The translations under genes were made by a program, and so were the position numbers. Below the pieces are notes generated by a model, which worked only from the letters and a program-made list of their open reading frames with translations, did not search any database and had not been told where the DNA came from. A stretch of DNA of 64,000 nt from Alphaproteobacteria bacterium (lineage in GTDB: Bacteria; Pseudomonadota; Alphaproteobacteria; DSM-16000; Inquilinaceae): NCBI GenBank assembly GCA_028284045.1, contig JANQSN010000018.1:58682-122681 (forward strand). Direction: 5' to 3'. Below are positions 1 to 13,915 of this stretch, piece after piece. Positions within the stretch are counted from its first letter, which is position 1; every line of letters starts with the position of its first letter.

Positions 1-1440
<1,440 letters not shown>

Positions 1441-1480
1441 TCGGGCGCCCTGTCGATCCAACCGGGAAACGCCCGAGCCG

Positions 1481-2650
1481 ATGCCGATCCATTTCACCGA
1501 AGATGAGCTGAACGGCCGCCTGGACCGGGCGCGGCGGGCGATGGTGGCGCGCGGCCTCGACGGATTGCTGATCTTCCGTCAGGAGAGCCTCTACTACCTC
1601 ACCGGCTTCGACACCTTCGGCTACGTCTATTTCCAGTGCCTGGTGCTGACGGCCGATGGCGGCATGACGCTGTTGACCCGCGCGCCGGACCTGCGCCAGG
1701 CGCAGTTCACCTCGATCATCGGCGACATCCGCGTCTGGGTGGACAAGGACGGCGCCGATCCCGTGGCGGCGCTGCGCGGGATTCTGGAGGAGCGGGGGTG
1801 CCGCGGCGCCCGCCTCGGTGTGGAGTGGGACGCCTACGGGCTGACGGCCAAGCTGGGGTTCCGGCTGGCCGACGGGCTGGCGGACACCTGCTGGCTAGAG
1901 GACGCCTCGGACCTGGTCTCGCAGCTGCGCCTGGTGAAGAGCGCGGGCGAGCTGGCCTATGTCCGCCGGGCGGCCGAGCTGGCCGATGCGGCCTACGACG
2001 CCGCGGCGGACCTCGCCGCCCCCGGCGCCTTCGAAGGCGACATCCTGGCGGCCATGCAGGCGGCGGTGTTCCGCGGCGGCGGCGACGATCCGGCGAACGA
2101 GACGATCATCGGTTCCGGTCCCGGGGCGCTGATGTGCCGCTACTTCACCGGGCGCCGGCATCTCTCGGCGAACGACCAGCTCACGCTGGAGTTCGCCGGT
2201 GTCTATCGCCACTACCACGCCTGCCTGATGCGCACGATCGTGATCGGCGCGCCGCCGCCGCGCCAGCGCGACATGCACCGGGCTGCCGTCGATGCGCTGG
2301 CGGCGGCGAAGGCGGCGCTAAGGCCCGGCGCGCCGCTGGGCGGCGTGTTCGATGCCCATGCGCGCACGCTGGACGACGCCGGCTTCGCGCCGCATCGGAT
2401 GAATGCGTGCGGCTACAGCCTCGGCGCCACCTTCGCGCCGAACTGGATGGACTGGGCGGAAGGCAGCATGCTGTTCCACGGCAACCCGACCCTGGCGGAA
2501 CCCGGCATGGTGATCTTCATCCACATCATCGTCTTCGACAGCGATGCTGGCCTCGCCATGACCAGCGGCCAGACGGTGGAGGTGACGGACACCGGCTGCC
2601 GGGCGCTGACCCAAGCCCCCCTCGACCTTCTGGTGAAGGCCGGCGGATGA
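1481..2650 (+). CDS. M24 (creatinase/aminopeptidase P fold) family protein lacking metal ligands
   Basis: 389 residues with an N-terminal creatinase-type domain (about 1-150, including LYYLTGFDTFGY) and a C-terminal pita-bread domain (about 155-380). The five metal-ligand positions of M24 peptidases appear to be replaced when aligned by eye: Glu237 and Cys248 for the two Asp, Tyr312 in GYSLG for the His of GHGIG, His348 for the Glu of the TIEPG segment, and Gly363 for the last Glu. That pattern is known in metal-independent creatinase-like hydrolases. The GYSLG..FAPNW segment also recalls ectoine-hydrolase-type relatives, although this is from memory. Substrate is unknown; a C-N hydrolase acting on a small amino-acid derivative is an inference. 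The ATG at 1481 follows a weak ribosome site, and the stop overlaps the next start (ATGA), so the two are probably co-translated. Confidence 0.8.
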   Translation: MPIHFTEDELNGRLDRARRAMVARGLDGLLIFRQESLYYLTGFDTFGYVYFQCLVLTADGGMTLLTRAPDLRQAQFTSIIGDIRVWVDKDGADPVAALRGILEERGCRGARLGVEWDAYGLTAKLGFRLADGLADTCWLEDASDLVSQLRLVKSAGELAYVRRAAELADAAYDAAADLAAPGAFEGDILAAMQAAVFRGGGDDPANETIIGSGPGALMCRYFTGRRHLSANDQLTLEFAGVYRHYHACLMRTIVIGAPPPRQRDMHRAAVDALAAAKAALRPGAPLGGVFDAHARTLDDAGFAPHRMNACGYSLGATFAPNWMDWAEGSMLFHGNPTLAEPGMVIFIHIIVFDSDAGLAMTSGQTVEVTDTGCRALTQAPLDLLVKAGG

Positions 2651-3207
2651 GGGGCGCGCTGCGCGGACCGCTGTGGCTTGCGGTCGCCGTGGCCGCGGCG
2701 CCGGTGCCGGCGGCGGGCCAGGACCGCAGCGCGCTGACCGACGAGTTCGACCGGTTCGCCGCGGCGTTTTTCGACGAACTGCAGGTTCGCTCGATCGCGG
2801 AGAATGTCGAGTATTGCGGGTATTTCGGCTTCGATCGGGCCGGCCAGTGGGTGGCGACGCCGCCGACGCGCGGCGATGCGCATGGTTGCCTGCCGGACCT
2901 GCCGCCGCCGGGGTTCGACGCGCTGGCCTCCTACCACACCCACGCCGCCTACGACATCGACAGCGAGGTGCCGTCGGTCGACGACATGCTGAGCGATATC
3001 GACGAGGCGGTGGACGGCTATATCGCCACGCCGGGCGGACGGTTGTGGCTGAACCTGTTCGACGAGGAGGTCGCCATCCTCCTGTGCGGGCCGGGCTGCG
3101 TCACCGCCGATGTGCGGTTTCGCGAATGCGCAGCCTATCCCCCGGATGTCGAGTACACGCTCGACGAACTCTACGACCGCGAAGACAATGACCCCGGATA
3201 CTGCTGA
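2647..3207 (+). CDS. Secreted DUF4329-like (JAMM-like fold) protein
   Basis: 186 residues. The first 25 residues form a signal peptide ([10 protein letters not shown], a hydrophobic Ala/Val run, then AAGQ), so export to the periplasm is expected. The mature part contains SYHTHAAYD, ten residues after the second His, then SVDD and [16 protein letters not shown]. This HxH...SxxD arrangement with a nearby Glu recalls the JAMM/JAB metal site and the DUF4329 family. The His-to-Ser spacing is longer than in classical JAMM peptidases, so activity is uncertain. Five cysteines remain in the mature part (two near 57-81 and three near the C-terminal half and end), which suits an oxidising compartment. 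The start codon overlaps the upstream stop as ATGA, and the 3' end overlaps kdsA by 20 bases. Its role is unknown. Confidence 0.7.
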   Translation: MRGALRGPLWLAVAVAAAPVPAAGQDRSALTDEFDRFAAAFFDELQVRSIAENVEYCGYFGFDRAGQWVATPPTRGDAHGCLPDLPPPGFDALASYHTHAAYDIDSEVPSVDDMLSDIDEAVDGYIATPGGRLWLNLFDEEVAILLCGPGCVTADVRFRECAAYPPDVEYTLDELYDREDNDPGYC

Positions 3208-4057
3208 CCCGGCGCGGGCCCGCGCGCGGGTCGTCGAGGTCGGCGACCTGCGCCTCGCCAACGACCGGCCCTTGGCGCTGATCGCCGGCCCCTGTGCGCT
3301 GGAATCCCGTGCCCACGCGCTGGAGATGGCCGAGGCGATCGCCGGGATCGCCCGGCGCCTCGACATACCCTTTGTCTTCAAGACCTCGTTCGACAAGGCC
3401 AATCGCAGCGCCGTCGACAGCCCGCGCGGCCTCGGCCTAGAGGCGGCACTCGATATCTTCGCCGAGGTGAAGGCACGCGTCGGCTGCCCGGTGCTGACCG
3501 ATGTGCACGAGGCCGGGCAATGCGCGCCGGCCGCTGCGGTGGTCGACGTCCTGCAGATCCCGGCCTTCCTGTGCCGGCAGACCGACCTGCTGTTGGCGGC
3601 CGGGCGAAGCGGCGCGGCAGTCAACGTCAAGAAGGGCCAGTTTCTCGCCCCCTGGGACATGGCCAACGTCGTGGAGAAGGTGCGCTCGACCGGCAACGAC
3701 CGGGTGCTGGTGACGGAACGGGGGGTCAGCTTCGGCTACAACACCCTGGTCAGCGACCTGCGCGCGCTGCCGATCCTGGCGGCCGGCGGCGATCCGGTAG
3801 TGTTCGACGCCACCCATTCGGTGCAGCAGCCGGGCGGCCTGGGCCGCGCCTCGGGCGGGCAGCGTGAGTTCGTTCCGGTATTGGCCCGGGCGGCCGTCGC
3901 GATCGGCGTCGCCGCGGTGTTCATCGAGACCCACCAGGACCCCGACCGCGCGCCCAGCGATGGCCCCAACATGGTGCCGCTGGCCGAGCTGGAGGACCTG
4001 CTGACGGTCCTCGTCCGCCTCGACCGCACCGCCAAGGCGGCGCCGGTCAGGGTGTAG
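3188..4057 (+). CDS. kdsA: 3-deoxy-8-phosphooctulonate (KDO-8-phosphate) synthase
   Basis: Condenses phosphoenolpyruvate with arabinose 5-phosphate to make KDO-8-phosphate for the LPS inner core. 289 residues from ATG 3188; this start is chosen because it gives the usual N-terminus just before [20 protein letters not shown]. An in-frame ATG at 3146 would add 14 low-complexity residues and is less likely. Conserved segments include [21 protein letters not shown] and DGPNMVPL. Cys36 in AGPCALES marks the metal-dependent class (Asn in the E. coli enzyme), and the His of ATHSVQQ, the Glu of IETHQDP and the Asp of SDGPNM are the other expected ligands. The gene overlaps the preceding one by 20 bases. 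Its stop lies within the first operator-like repeat of brnTA. Confidence 0.96.
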   Translation: MTPDTADPARARARVVEVGDLRLANDRPLALIAGPCALESRAHALEMAEAIAGIARRLDIPFVFKTSFDKANRSAVDSPRGLGLEAALDIFAEVKARVGCPVLTDVHEAGQCAPAAAVVDVLQIPAFLCRQTDLLLAAGRSGAAVNVKKGQFLAPWDMANVVEKVRSTGNDRVLVTERGVSFGYNTLVSDLRALPILAAGGDPVVFDATHSVQQPGGLGRASGGQREFVPVLARAAVAIGVAAVFIETHQDPDRAPSDGPNMVPLAELEDLLTVLVRLDRTAKAAPVRV

Positions 4058-4097
4058 TACATCGATCTTGAGCTTGTAGTACAGATCGTCATACAAT
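4053..4097 (+). promoter_or_regulatory. brnTA promoter with two operator-like direct repeats
   Basis: A -35-like TTGAGC (4068-4073) and -10-like TACAAT (4092-4097) are 18 bases apart and end ten bases before the brnT start, so the transcript would have almost no leader. The nonamer TGTAGTACA occurs twice, at 4053-4061 and 4075-4083, exactly 22 bases apart, which places the copies on the same helix face around the -35 box. BrnA antitoxins are known autorepressors, so these are plausible BrnA sites; this is inference. The first copy includes the kdsA stop codon. Confidence 0.5.
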
Positions 4098-4350
4098 TCA
4101 TGCTGCATGAAATTCGAGTGGGATGAGCGCAAGCGGCGACGCGTCATCGAGGAACGTGGGGTCGATCTGCTCCGGGCGGCGCAGATCTTCCGCAATCCCG
4201 TGCTGACGGTCCGTGACACGCGCCGGGACTACGGCGAAGACCGTTTTGTTTCCATCGGTTCCGTCGATGAGCGGTGTTTCGTCGTGGTTCATGCAGAGCG
4301 CGACGGCTGCATACGCCTCATCACAGCCTGGAAAGGTGGTCGGAGCGAGC

Positions 4351-6118
<1,768 letters not shown>

Positions 6119-6243
6119 TCCGCTGGCCGGGGGCGGTGATCTCCGCCCCCGCCATGGCCTGAGCAGGACCCGCGGCCGAGGCGGCGACTCGGCCGCAAGC
6201 CATGCGTCTTGACCCGGCGAATCGCTCGTGATTCAGTCGAGTC

Positions 6244-6561
6244 ATGCGACTCACGACGACAGGCCGCCGCCGTCTCGCCCGGCTCTGGGTGCCGGGCCTG
6301 TCGGCATTCCTGGTCGTCTACTTCACCTTTCATCTGGTTCAGGGCGATCATGGGCTGATCGCCCGCGATCGGCTGATCGTCGAGGTCGATCGGGCGACCG
6401 TCATCCTGGCGGAGCGCCGGGCGGAGCGGGCGCGGCTGGAACACCAGGTGGAGCGCCTAGCGCCGCAATCGATCGATCCCGACCTGTTGGACGAGCGGGC
6501 GCGGGCCATGCTCGGCTGGGCGCATCCCAACGACGTCATCATCCATCTGCCGGAAGACTGA
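6244..6561 (+). CDS. ftsB: FtsB/DivIC-like septum formation protein
   Basis: 105-residue bitopic inner-membrane protein. A short basic N-terminus (GRRRLARL) precedes one membrane segment at about 14-32. A heptad-like coiled-coil region follows at about 40-72 (VDRATVILAERRAERARLEH), then a short acidic tail ending HLPED. This architecture and the location between eno and pdhA match the alphaproteobacterial FtsB/DivIC family, which bridges FtsL and FtsQ in the divisome. Sequence conservation in this family is low, so the call rests on architecture and synteny. The gene is probably transcribed with eno. Confidence 0.82.
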   Translation: MRLTTTGRRRLARLWVPGLSAFLVVYFTFHLVQGDHGLIARDRLIVEVDRATVILAERRAERARLEHQVERLAPQSIDPDLLDERARAMLGWAHPNDVIIHLPED

Positions 6562-6667
6562 CGGCCGGGTCCACGACCGGACTCGCGCCCCGGTGGTGCG
6601 CCGCCGGGCCGTGCCATCGCCGATCGCTCGAAAGCTAATTTTATCGTCGCAAACCCCAGGCGGCGCC

Positions 6668-6696
6668 TTGTCAACGGGCGGTCCGCACAGTAGCTG
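6668..6696 (+). promoter_or_regulatory. Weak candidate promoter for the pdh operon
   Basis: In the 197-base gap between ftsB and pdhA, TTGTCA (6668-6673) is followed after 17 bases by TAGCTG. The -35 is good but the -10 is poor. The surrounding AT-rich patch near 6636-6650 is unusual for this genome and also suggests a regulatory region. Confidence 0.25.
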
Positions 6697-6758
6697 TAGG
6701 CAAGGGGGAGAACCCGAGGAAGGCCGGCGGTCGATCGGCCGCCTGAGAAGGACACGCC

Positions 6759-7787
6759 ATGGCCAGGAAGCCCGCCGGCGCCACGAAGCGAGCGTCGCAA
6801 GAGACGGCCGACGCCAGCCCTGCCGCAAGCGCAGAACAGCTTCTCGCCTATTACCGCGACATGCTGCTGATCCGCCGCTTCGAGGAGAAGGCCGGTCAGC
6901 TCTACGGCATGGGACTGATCGGCGGCTTCTGCCATCTCTATATCGGGCAGGAAGCCGTTGTGGTCGGTATCCAGTCGGCCCAGCGCGACGGCGACAGCGT
7001 GATCACCGCGTACCGGGATCATGGGCACATGCTGGCCTGCGGCATGGATCCGCGCGGCGTGATGGCCGAGTTGACCGGCCGGCGCGGCGGCTACTCCAAG
7101 GGCAAGGGCGGCTCGATGCACATGTTCAGCCGCGAGAAGAATTTCTTCGGCGGCCACGGCATCGTCGGCTCGCAGGTCTCCATCGGCACCGGTCTCGGCT
7201 TCGCCCACAAGACCAAGGGCGATGGCGGCGTGTGCCTCTGCTACATGGGGGACGGCGCCGTCAACCAGGGCCAGGTGTACGAGAGCTTCAACATGGCGGC
7301 GCTCTGGCACCTGCCGGTCATCTACGTCATCGAGAACAACAAATACGGCATGGGCACCTCCGTGGCGCGGGCGAGCGCCAATCAGGAGCTGCACCAGCGC
7401 GGCGCCGCCTACGGCATCCCCGGCCACCGGGTCGACGGAATGCGCGTGACGGAGGTCAACGCCGCCGCGGCGACGGCGCTGGACCATGCGCGCAGCGGCA
7501 AGGGGCCGGTCATCCTGGAGATGATGACCTACCGCTATCGCGGCCATTCGATGTCGGATCCGGCCAAGTACCGCAGCAAGGAAGAGGTTCAGGACGTCCG
7601 CAGCCATCACGACCCGATCGAGTGGGTGAAGGCCCAGCTTCTGGAGGGGGCCGGGGCGGACGAGGACGCGCTGAAGGCGGTCGACCGCGAGATCCGCGCG
7701 ATCGTCAACGACGCCGGGGAATTCGCCCAGCAGAGCCCGGAACCCGACCCGGCCGAGCTGTGGACGGATGTGCTGATCGACGCCTGA
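6759..7787 (+). CDS. pdhA: Pyruvate dehydrogenase E1 component, alpha subunit
   Basis: 342 residues. With the beta subunit this is the thiamine-diphosphate enzyme that decarboxylates pyruvate and acetylates the lipoyl domain of E2. The ThDP motif begins at MGDGAVNQGQ (about residue 163) and ends near IENNKYGMGTS. The phosphorylation-loop-like segment YRYRGHSMSDP and the GGKGGS-type segment SKGKGGSMHMF are also present. An Ala/Ser-rich stretch of about 25 residues precedes the conserved start LLAYYRDMLLIRRFEEKAGQ. It heads a run pdhA-pdhB-pdhC-lpd-lipA on one strand, the standard heterotetrameric arrangement of alphaproteobacteria. Confidence 0.97.
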   Translation: MARKPAGATKRASQETADASPAASAEQLLAYYRDMLLIRRFEEKAGQLYGMGLIGGFCHLYIGQEAVVVGIQSAQRDGDSVITAYRDHGHMLACGMDPRGVMAELTGRRGGYSKGKGGSMHMFSREKNFFGGHGIVGSQVSIGTGLGFAHKTKGDGGVCLCYMGDGAVNQGQVYESFNMAALWHLPVIYVIENNKYGMGTSVARASANQELHQRGAAYGIPGHRVDGMRVTEVNAAAATALDHARSGKGPVILEMMTYRYRGHSMSDPAKYRSKEEVQDVRSHHDPIEWVKAQLLEGAGADEDALKAVDREIRAIVNDAGEFAQQSPEPDPAELWTDVLIDA

Positions 7788-7883
7788 TCCCCTGATTCGC
7801 GCCGGTCCCCGGTTCGGCGATCCGCAGTCTCCGCCCTTCGGCCGTTCCCCGCGATCAGCGCGCCAATTCAAGAGAGTTCGACC

Positions 7884-9302
7884 ATGCCGATCGAGATCCT
7901 GATGCCGGCACTCTCGCCGACCATGACGGAAGGGACGCTCGCCCGCTGGCTGAAGGTCGAGGGCGACCGTATCGAACCGGGCGACCCCATCGCCGAGATC
8001 GAGACCGACAAGGCGACCATGGAGGTCGAGGCGGTCGACGAAGGCGTCCTGGGCCGCATTCTGGTGGTCGAAGGCTCCGAAGGGGTGGCGGTCAACACGC
8101 CGATCGCGCTGCTTCTGGGCGACGGCGAGGAGGCGGCCAGCCTGGACAATGGTGGCGGCAAGTCGTCCGCTCCGACGTCGACGGCCCCGCCGGCCCCCGC
8201 GCCCGCAGCGCCGGCGAGCCCGCCCGCCGCGGCGTCGGCGCCGCCATCCGCCGGGGACGCCGGCCCCGCGCCGGCGGGGCCGCGGGTCTGGGCGGATGAA
8301 GAGGCGTTCTTCGCACGGACCCAGCGCCAGACGGTGCGCGAGGCGCTGCGCGACGCCATGGCGGAGGAGATGCGCCGCGATCCGGCCGTCTTCCTGATGG
8401 GCGAGGAGGTGGCGGAGTACCAGGGCGCCTACAAGGTCAGCCAGGGCCTGCTGGACGAGTTCGGCGCCGCACGGGTCATCGACACACCGATCACCGAGCA
8501 TGGCTTCACCGGTCTCGGCGTCGGCGCGGCCTTCGGCGGCCTGCGGCCGATCATCGAGTTCATGACCTTCAACTTCGCCATGCAGGCGATCGACCACATC
8601 ATCAACAGCGCGGCGAAGACGCGGTACATGTCGGGGGGGCAGATGGACTGTCCCATCGTCTTCCGCGGCCCGAACGGTGCCGCCGCGCGCGTCGCCGCCC
8701 AGCACAGTCAGGAATATGCAAGCTGGTATGCGCATGTGCCGGGCCTGAAGGTCGTTGCCCCCTGGTCCGCGGCCGATGCCAAGGGCCTTCTGAAGGCGGC
8801 CATTCGCGACCCCAACCCGGTTGTCTTCCTGGAGAACGAGATCCTCTACGGGCAGAGTTTCGACGTGCCGGAGGATCCGGAGTTTCTGGTGCCGCTGGGC
8901 CGCGCGAAGGTGGTGCGTGCCGGCCGCGACGTCACCATCACGGCGCACTCCATCACCGTCGGCAAGGCGCTGGAGGCGGCGGAGACGCTCGCGGTCGACG
9001 GGATCGAGGCCGAGGTCATCGATCTGCGCACGATCTCGCCCCTCGACACCGCGACGATCGTCGACAGCGTAAAGCGCACCAACCGCCTGGTGACGGCGGA
9101 GGAGGGGTGGGCCTTTGCCGGCATCGGCTCCGAGCTGGCGGCGGTGATGATGGAGCAGGCCTTCGACTGGCTCGACGCCCCGGTCTTGCGGGTGGCCGGT
9201 GCCAATGTGCCGATGCCCTATGCGGCCAATCTGGAGCAACTGGCCCTGCCCCAGGCGGCGGACATCGTCGCGGCGGCCAAGCAGGTCTGCTACCGGGCCT
9301 GA
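7884..9302 (+). CDS. pdhB: Pyruvate dehydrogenase E1 component, beta subunit with N-terminal lipoyl domain
   Basis: 472 residues, about 140 longer than a plain E1 beta. Residues 1-80 form a lipoyl domain with the lipoylated Lys43 in [13 protein letters not shown]. An Ala/Pro linker follows (about 88-140), then the transketolase pyrimidine-binding domain ([31 protein letters not shown]) and C-terminal transketolase domain. An N-terminal lipoyl domain on E1 beta is known in several alphaproteobacteria. The domain is nearly identical to that of the next gene, most visibly in [19 protein letters not shown], which suggests domain duplication. It lies 96 bases after pdhA and 46 before pdhC. Confidence 0.97.
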   Translation: MPIEILMPALSPTMTEGTLARWLKVEGDRIEPGDPIAEIETDKATMEVEAVDEGVLGRILVVEGSEGVAVNTPIALLLGDGEEAASLDNGGGKSSAPTSTAPPAPAPAAPASPPAAASAPPSAGDAGPAPAGPRVWADEEAFFARTQRQTVREALRDAMAEEMRRDPAVFLMGEEVAEYQGAYKVSQGLLDEFGAARVIDTPITEHGFTGLGVGAAFGGLRPIIEFMTFNFAMQAIDHIINSAAKTRYMSGGQMDCPIVFRGPNGAAARVAAQHSQEYASWYAHVPGLKVVAPWSAADAKGLLKAAIRDPNPVVFLENEILYGQSFDVPEDPEFLVPLGRAKVVRAGRDVTITAHSITVGKALEAAETLAVDGIEAEVIDLRTISPLDTATIVDSVKRTNRLVTAEEGWAFAGIGSELAAVMMEQAFDWLDAPVLRVAGANVPMPYAANLEQLALPQAADIVAAAKQVCYRA

Positions 9303-9348
9303 ACCATCCGGCCGGGCGGCTCCGAGCCGACGAGGGAACGCGAACACC

Positions 9349-10728
<1,380 letters not shown>

Positions 10729-10771
10729 GCGGCCTCGTTCCTCCTCTTTTGCGAACGGGAAGGGTGGTCGC

Positions 10772-12172
10772 ATGGCCGATCAGACCCAAGACCGCTACGA
10801 CGTCGTCGTCGTCGGCTCCGGCCCCGGCGGCTATGTCGCCGGCATCCGGGCGGCACAGCTCGGCCTGAAGACCGCGGTGGTGGAGCGCGAGCATGTCGGC
10901 GGCATCTGCCTGAACTGGGGGTGTATCCCGACCAAAGCGCTGCTGCGCGCGTCGGAGATCCACCATCTACTGCATCACTTGGATGAATTTGGCTTTTCCG
11001 CCAAAGACATATCCTTCGATCTTCAGAAGGTGGTGAAGCGGTCGCGGGGCGTCGCTGGCCAACTTTCCCGCGGTGTGCGCCATCTGTTGAAGAAGAACAA
11101 GGTGACGCTGATCGAGGCGACGGCGCGGCTCGCCGGCGCCGGCCGGCTGGCCTTGGACAATGGCGCCAGCCTTGAGGCCAAGCACATCATCCTGGCGACC
11201 GGCGCGCGCGCCCGCACCCTGCCGGGGCTGGAGCCCGACGGGCAGCGCATCTGGACCTACAAGGAAGCGATGGTGCCGGAGGCCATGCCGGGCTCCGTCC
11301 TGGTGGTCGGCTCCGGCGCCATCGGCATCGAATTCGCCAGCTTCTTCCGGGCCATGGGTGCCGAGGTGACGGTGGTCGAAATCCTCGACCGCATCCTGCC
11401 GGTTGAGGATGAGGAGATCAGCGCCTTCGCCCGCAAGGCGTTCGAGAAGCAGGGCATGACCATCCACACCGAGACCCGGGTGGCCGGCCTGAAGCCCAAT
11501 GGCGGCGGCGTGACGGCGACCCTGGCCGGCCCGTCCGGCGAGAGCACGGTCAGCGTCGACCGCGTGATCCTGGCCATCGGTATCACCGGCAATGTCGAGG
11601 ATGTCGGGCTGGAGAACACCCCCGGCGTCGCGGTCGACCGCGGCCATATCGTCGTCGACGAGTGGCTGCGCACCGGCGAGCCCGGCGTCTACGCCATCGG
11701 CGACGTCGTCGGTCCGCCCTGGCTGGCGCATAAGGCGAGCCATGAGGGCGTGATCTGCGTGGAGAAGATCGCCGGGGTGGAGGGCGTGCACCCCCTGGAC
11801 ACGTCGGCCGTGCCCGGCTGCACCTATTGCACGCCGCAGATCGCCAGCGTCGGCCTGACGGAGGCCGCGGCGCGGGCGGCGGGCCACGAGGTGCGGGTGG
11901 GGCGCTTCCCCTATCTCGGCAACGGCAAGGCGCTGGCGCTGGGCGAGCCGGAGGGCCTGGTCAAGACCGTCTTCGATGCGGCGACCGGCGAGCTGTTGGG
12001 TGCCCATATGGTCGGCGCGGAGGTGACCGAGCTGATCCAGGGCTATGGCATCGCCCGGCAGCTCGAAACCACCGAGACGGACCTCATGCACACCGTGTTC
12101 CCGCATCCCACCCTGTCGGAAATGATGCATGAGAGCGTGCTTGACGCCTATGGGCGTGCCATCCATTTCTGA
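10772..12172 (+). CDS. lpd: Dihydrolipoamide dehydrogenase (E3)
   Basis: 466 residues. FAD/NAD flavoprotein that reoxidises dihydrolipoyl groups of E2. The FAD motif is VVVGSGPGGYVAGIRAAQLG, and the redox disulfide is GGICLNWGCIP (Cys46, Cys51). The NAD-binding GSGAIGIEFASF segment and second FAD motif VYAIGDVVG are present. The C-terminal dimer domain carries the His-Glu pair in HPTLSEMMHE. Its position directly after pdhC (43 bases) indicates it serves the pyruvate complex; sharing with 2-oxoglutarate dehydrogenase cannot be excluded. Confidence 0.97.
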   Translation: MADQTQDRYDVVVVGSGPGGYVAGIRAAQLGLKTAVVEREHVGGICLNWGCIPTKALLRASEIHHLLHHLDEFGFSAKDISFDLQKVVKRSRGVAGQLSRGVRHLLKKNKVTLIEATARLAGAGRLALDNGASLEAKHIILATGARARTLPGLEPDGQRIWTYKEAMVPEAMPGSVLVVGSGAIGIEFASFFRAMGAEVTVVEILDRILPVEDEEISAFARKAFEKQGMTIHTETRVAGLKPNGGGVTATLAGPSGESTVSVDRVILAIGITGNVEDVGLENTPGVAVDRGHIVVDEWLRTGEPGVYAIGDVVGPPWLAHKASHEGVICVEKIAGVEGVHPLDTSAVPGCTYCTPQIASVGLTEAAARAAGHEVRVGRFPYLGNGKALALGEPEGLVKTVFDAATGELLGAHMVGAEVTELIQGYGIARQLETTETDLMHTVFPHPTLSEMMHESVLDAYGRAIHF

Positions 12173-12224
12173 TGTTTGACGCTTTGGTTTCAGGCGGCCC
12201 GCAAGGGCGAGAAGGGCCCGGCCC

Positions 12225-13229
12225 ATGACGGCGAGCGAAACCCGCGCGCGACACCCGGAAAAGCAGCACCGACCCGACAATCCGGTGGCGCGGAAGCCCG
12301 ACTGGATCCGGGTCAAGGCGCCGGTCTCGCCGGAGTATCACGACCTGCGCCGGCTGATGCGGCGGCTCAACCTCAACACCGTGTGCGAAGAGGCGGCCTG
12401 CCCGAACATCGGCCAGTGCTGGAGCCACGGGCACGCCACGGTGATGATCCTGGGCAGCGTGTGCACCCGCGGCTGCGCCTTCTGCAATGTCGCCACCGGG
12501 CGTCCGGACCAGCTCGACCCGCACGAGCCGGAGAGTGTCGCGGAAGCCTGCGGCGCGCTCGGCCTGCGACACATCGTCATCACCTCGGTCGACCGCGACG
12601 ACCTGGACGACGGCGGGGCGGGGCACTTCGCCCGCACCATCCGGGCGATCCGGCGGACGTCGCCCGCCACCACCATCGAGGTGCTGACCCCGGACTTCCG
12701 GGGGAAGGTCGGGGCGATCGAGATGGTCGTCGCCGAACAGCCGGATGTGTTTAATCACAATTTAGAAACTGTTCCGCGACTCTACCCACGGATCCGGCCG
12801 GGGGCCCGCTACTTCACGTCGCTGGCCCTGCTCGACCGGGTGAAGGCGCTGGATCCGGAGATCTTCACCAAATCCGGCCTGATGGTCGGTCTGGGCGAGA
12901 GCCGCGAGGAAGTGCTGCAGGTGATGGACGACCAGCGCGCCGCCGATATCGATTTCCTGACCATCGGCCAGTATCTCCAGCCGACGCCCAAGCATACGCC
13001 GGTCGACCGCTTCGTCTCGCCCGACGAGTTCCGCGGCCTGGAAGGTACGGCCTATGCCAAGGGGTTCCTGATGGTCTCCGCCTCGCCCCTGACGCGGTCT
13101 TCTTATCTCGCCGGCGACGACTTCGCGCGCCTACAGGCAGCGCGGCGGGCGCGCCAGACGGCGGTGCCGGCCGGCGACACCGGCGCCGGCGACACGGTCG
13201 ACCTGATGCGGCTGGCTGCGCAGCACTGA
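12225..13229 (+). CDS. lipA: Lipoyl synthase
   Basis: 334 residues. Radical-SAM enzyme that inserts two sulfurs into protein-bound octanoyl groups. The auxiliary cluster Cys54, Cys59 and Cys65 lie in [12 protein letters not shown]. The radical-SAM Cys80, Cys84 and Cys87 lie in CTRGCAFC. The C-terminal serine ligand region is [10 protein letters not shown]. The domain starts around [10 protein letters not shown] after a polar N-terminal tail. Clustering with the pdh genes couples lipoate supply to its main protein targets. The start ATG is 52 bases after lpd with a GA-rich leader. Confidence 0.97.
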   Translation: MTASETRARHPEKQHRPDNPVARKPDWIRVKAPVSPEYHDLRRLMRRLNLNTVCEEAACPNIGQCWSHGHATVMILGSVCTRGCAFCNVATGRPDQLDPHEPESVAEACGALGLRHIVITSVDRDDLDDGGAGHFARTIRAIRRTSPATTIEVLTPDFRGKVGAIEMVVAEQPDVFNHNLETVPRLYPRIRPGARYFTSLALLDRVKALDPEIFTKSGLMVGLGESREEVLQVMDDQRAADIDFLTIGQYLQPTPKHTPVDRFVSPDEFRGLEGTAYAKGFLMVSASPLTRSSYLAGDDFARLQAARRARQTAVPAGDTGAGDTVDLMRLAAQH

Positions 13230-13333
13230 CCGTTCCCGATCGATCCCCACTGCCCACCGGTTCTCGCTGTCCAGACGCGACGTCGACCCCCCAAGAGCCC
13301 CCTTAGAGCCAAGGTCTCCTTCAGGAAGGCGCA

Positions 13334-13858
13334 ATGCCCACCCACGCCGAACAGCGGATCGTGCCCTATACGCCGGAGCAGATGTTCGACCTGGTGGCGG
13401 ATGTCGAGCGCTATCCGGAGTTCCTGCCCTGGTGCCAGGCGTCGCGCATTCAGCGGCGCGAAGGGGTGATCCTGGTCGCCGACCTAGTGATCGGCTTCAA
13501 GATGGTGCGCGAGCGCTTCACCAGCCGGGTGACGCTGTCGCGCCCCGACCTGATCGACGTCGCCTATGTGCGCGGGCCGATGCGTCACCTCAACAATCAC
13601 TGGAAGTTCCTGCCCCATCCGCAGGGGTGCATCATCGACTTCTATGTCGATTTCGAGTTCCGCTCGAAGGTCCTGCAGAAGATGATCGGCGCCTTGTTCA
13701 ACGAGGCGTTCCGGCGCATGGCCGCGGCGTTCGAGACCCGGGCCGGCGTGCTCTACGGCGACCGCACTGCCGAAGCACTGTCGGCGGAAGCGGCGTCGCG
13801 CGACGCCGCACCGCCGCCCGAGCTGGACGCCCCGTCCACCGCCGGCATCGGCCGGTAG
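13334..13858 (+). CDS. ratA: RatA/Coq10-type START-domain protein
   Basis: 174 residues. MPTHAEQRIVPYTPEQMFDL followed by VADVERYPEFLPWCQASRI and the YVRGPMRHLNNHW region mark the Coq10/RatA family of SRPBCC (START-like) lipid-binding proteins. Homologues bind ubiquinone and support respiration. The E. coli member was described as a ribosome-association toxin, but in alphaproteobacteria the ubiquinone-chaperone role is more likely. The C-terminal 30 residues are Ala/Pro-rich and variable. It follows lipA at 104 bases, a common neighbour relationship in this class. GAAGG lies seven bases before the ATG. Confidence 0.88.
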   Translation: MPTHAEQRIVPYTPEQMFDLVADVERYPEFLPWCQASRIQRREGVILVADLVIGFKMVRERFTSRVTLSRPDLIDVAYVRGPMRHLNNHWKFLPHPQGCIIDFYVDFEFRSKVLQKMIGALFNEAFRRMAAAFETRAGVLYGDRTAEALSAEAASRDAAPPPELDAPSTAGIGR

Positions 13859-13915
13859 GGGTGCGACCAGCGCCAATCGGCACTCCTCACCGCAGGCCAC
13901 CCCGAGCAACCGAAA

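Noticed and set aside
13334..13858. RatA as part of a toxin-antitoxin system
   Set aside because: No antitoxin gene is adjacent, and the family in this class is better explained as Coq10-like quinone binding.
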